Assembly (NCBI RefSeq): GCF_001485475.2
Contig: NZ_DF977000.1
Coordinates: 124,001 to 188,000 of the forward strand
Direction of reading: 5' to 3'
Source of the DNA: Tepidanaerobacter syntrophicus
GTDB taxonomy: Bacteria > Bacillota > Thermosediminibacteria > Thermosediminibacterales > Tepidanaerobacteraceae
Length of the DNA: 64,000 nt
A model generated the notes under the pieces. The model worked only from the letters and a program-made list of their open reading frames with translations. It was not told the origin of the DNA and did not search any database. Each line of letters starts with the position of its first letter. The stretch's first letter is position 1. Position numbers and translations under genes: made by a program. Of this stretch, positions 63,697 to 64,000 are shown piece by piece.

Positions 63697-64000
63697 ATAA
63701 GTCACTTCCTTTGCCTTTTTGCCTGTCCTGTGCTGCATCAAAGCCATTGTAAATGCTCATAGCTTTCTGCACGCCTTCTGATATTATACAAAGAGCGGCA
63801 TCTGCTGCTGCTTCTATTGCCGTCTTAATATCCTCCGCCTCTTCTTTTTGAAACTTGCCTAAAACATAGTTTATCGGATCTTTCCTGCCATCAGGTCTGC
63901 CTATTCCTACGCGAATTCGGCAGATTTTGTCGGATGCTAGCTGATATATTACTGAGTCCATCCCCCGATGGCCTCCGCTGCTTCCCTCAGGTCTTATTCT
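63686..64000 (-). CDS. pth: Peptidyl-tRNA hydrolase, C-terminal part
   Basis: Read from the window edge the frame begins RIRPEGSSGGHRGMDSVIYQL and continues RVGIGRPDGRKDPINYVLGKF, the C-terminal half of Pth, which releases tRNA from stalled peptidyl-tRNA. The N-terminal catalytic His lies outside. The internal ATG at 63961 is not a start. It overlaps the regulator start, so the two may be co-transcribed. Confidence 0.93.
   Translation of the reverse strand, partial: RIRPEGSSGGHRGMDSVIYQLASDKICRIRVGIGRPDGRKDPINYVLGKFQKEEAEDIKTAIEAAADAALCIISEGVQKAMSIYNGFDAAQDRQKGKGSDLFDK

Overview
The window looks like chromosome from a low-GC, anaerobic member of the Clostridia. The signs are Shine-Dalgarno-rich leaders with many TTG/GTG starts, a coenzyme B12-dependent glutamate (methylaspartate) fermentation operon, oxygen-independent metabolism, XRE regulators and a LevR-type sigma-54 activator. 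The CRISPR repeat resembles those of thermophilic or syntrophic Clostridia; placing it nearer Thermoanaerobacter/Tepidanaerobacter is a weak inference. Nearly all genes lie on the minus strand.

Region 1 (1-6.1 kb): a cut-off aldehyde dehydrogenase, a small transaldolase/fructose-6-phosphate aldolase, an NhaC antiporter, a CyuA-like cysteine desulfidase, an XRE regulator and a lipoprotein. Region 2 (6.1-39.9 kb) is a large CRISPR-Cas island holding two arrays (59 and 89 repeats by my count). The arrays share one 30-bp repeat and a homologous leader of about 180 bp, and both are transcribed leftwards. Beside array 1 is a six-gene type III operon built on a Csx11-type Cas10 in which both the HD and the GGDD active sites appear to be lost. 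Array 2 sits between cas2 on its left and a type I-B operon (cas6-cas8-cas7-cas5-cas3-cas4-cas1) on its right, so cas1 and cas2 are separated by about 6 kb of array. Between the two CRISPR blocks lies the methylaspartate operon glmS-glmL-glmE-mal with an AtuA-like and a DUF4387 gene.

The most notable element is in the promoter region of the type I-B operon. A tiny divergent mini-CRISPR (two degenerate repeats, 39897-39971) has its own extended -10 promoter. Its guide matches the 5' leader of cas6 at 19 of 21 positions, starting exactly at the repeat/spacer boundary. The only two mismatches are at guide positions 12 and 18, which are the flipped-out positions of type I crRNA pairing. This is what a CreR-like RNA that makes Cascade repress its own operon should look like.

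Region 3 (40-53.3 kb): a zinc uptake operon (znuA-znuC-znuB-zur plus a lipoprotein) with a near-consensus promoter and a candidate Zur box, two iron-type alcohol dehydrogenases, an arsR/permease/thioredoxin-like metalloid operon, trxA divergent from a regulator with three HTH domains, a BaiN/HI0933-type flavoprotein, and a secreted copper-amine-oxidase-N plus beta-propeller protein of higher GC. Region 4 (53.4-64 kb): an amino-sugar operon (SIS deglycase/isomerase, PTS IIA, nagA, PTS IIB, IIC and IID, AgaS-like SIS protein, pentulose/hexulose-phosphate epimerase) with a clear -24/-12 promoter, controlled by the adjacent LevR-type activator, then the end of pth. No rRNA, tRNA, prophage or insertion sequence was recognised.
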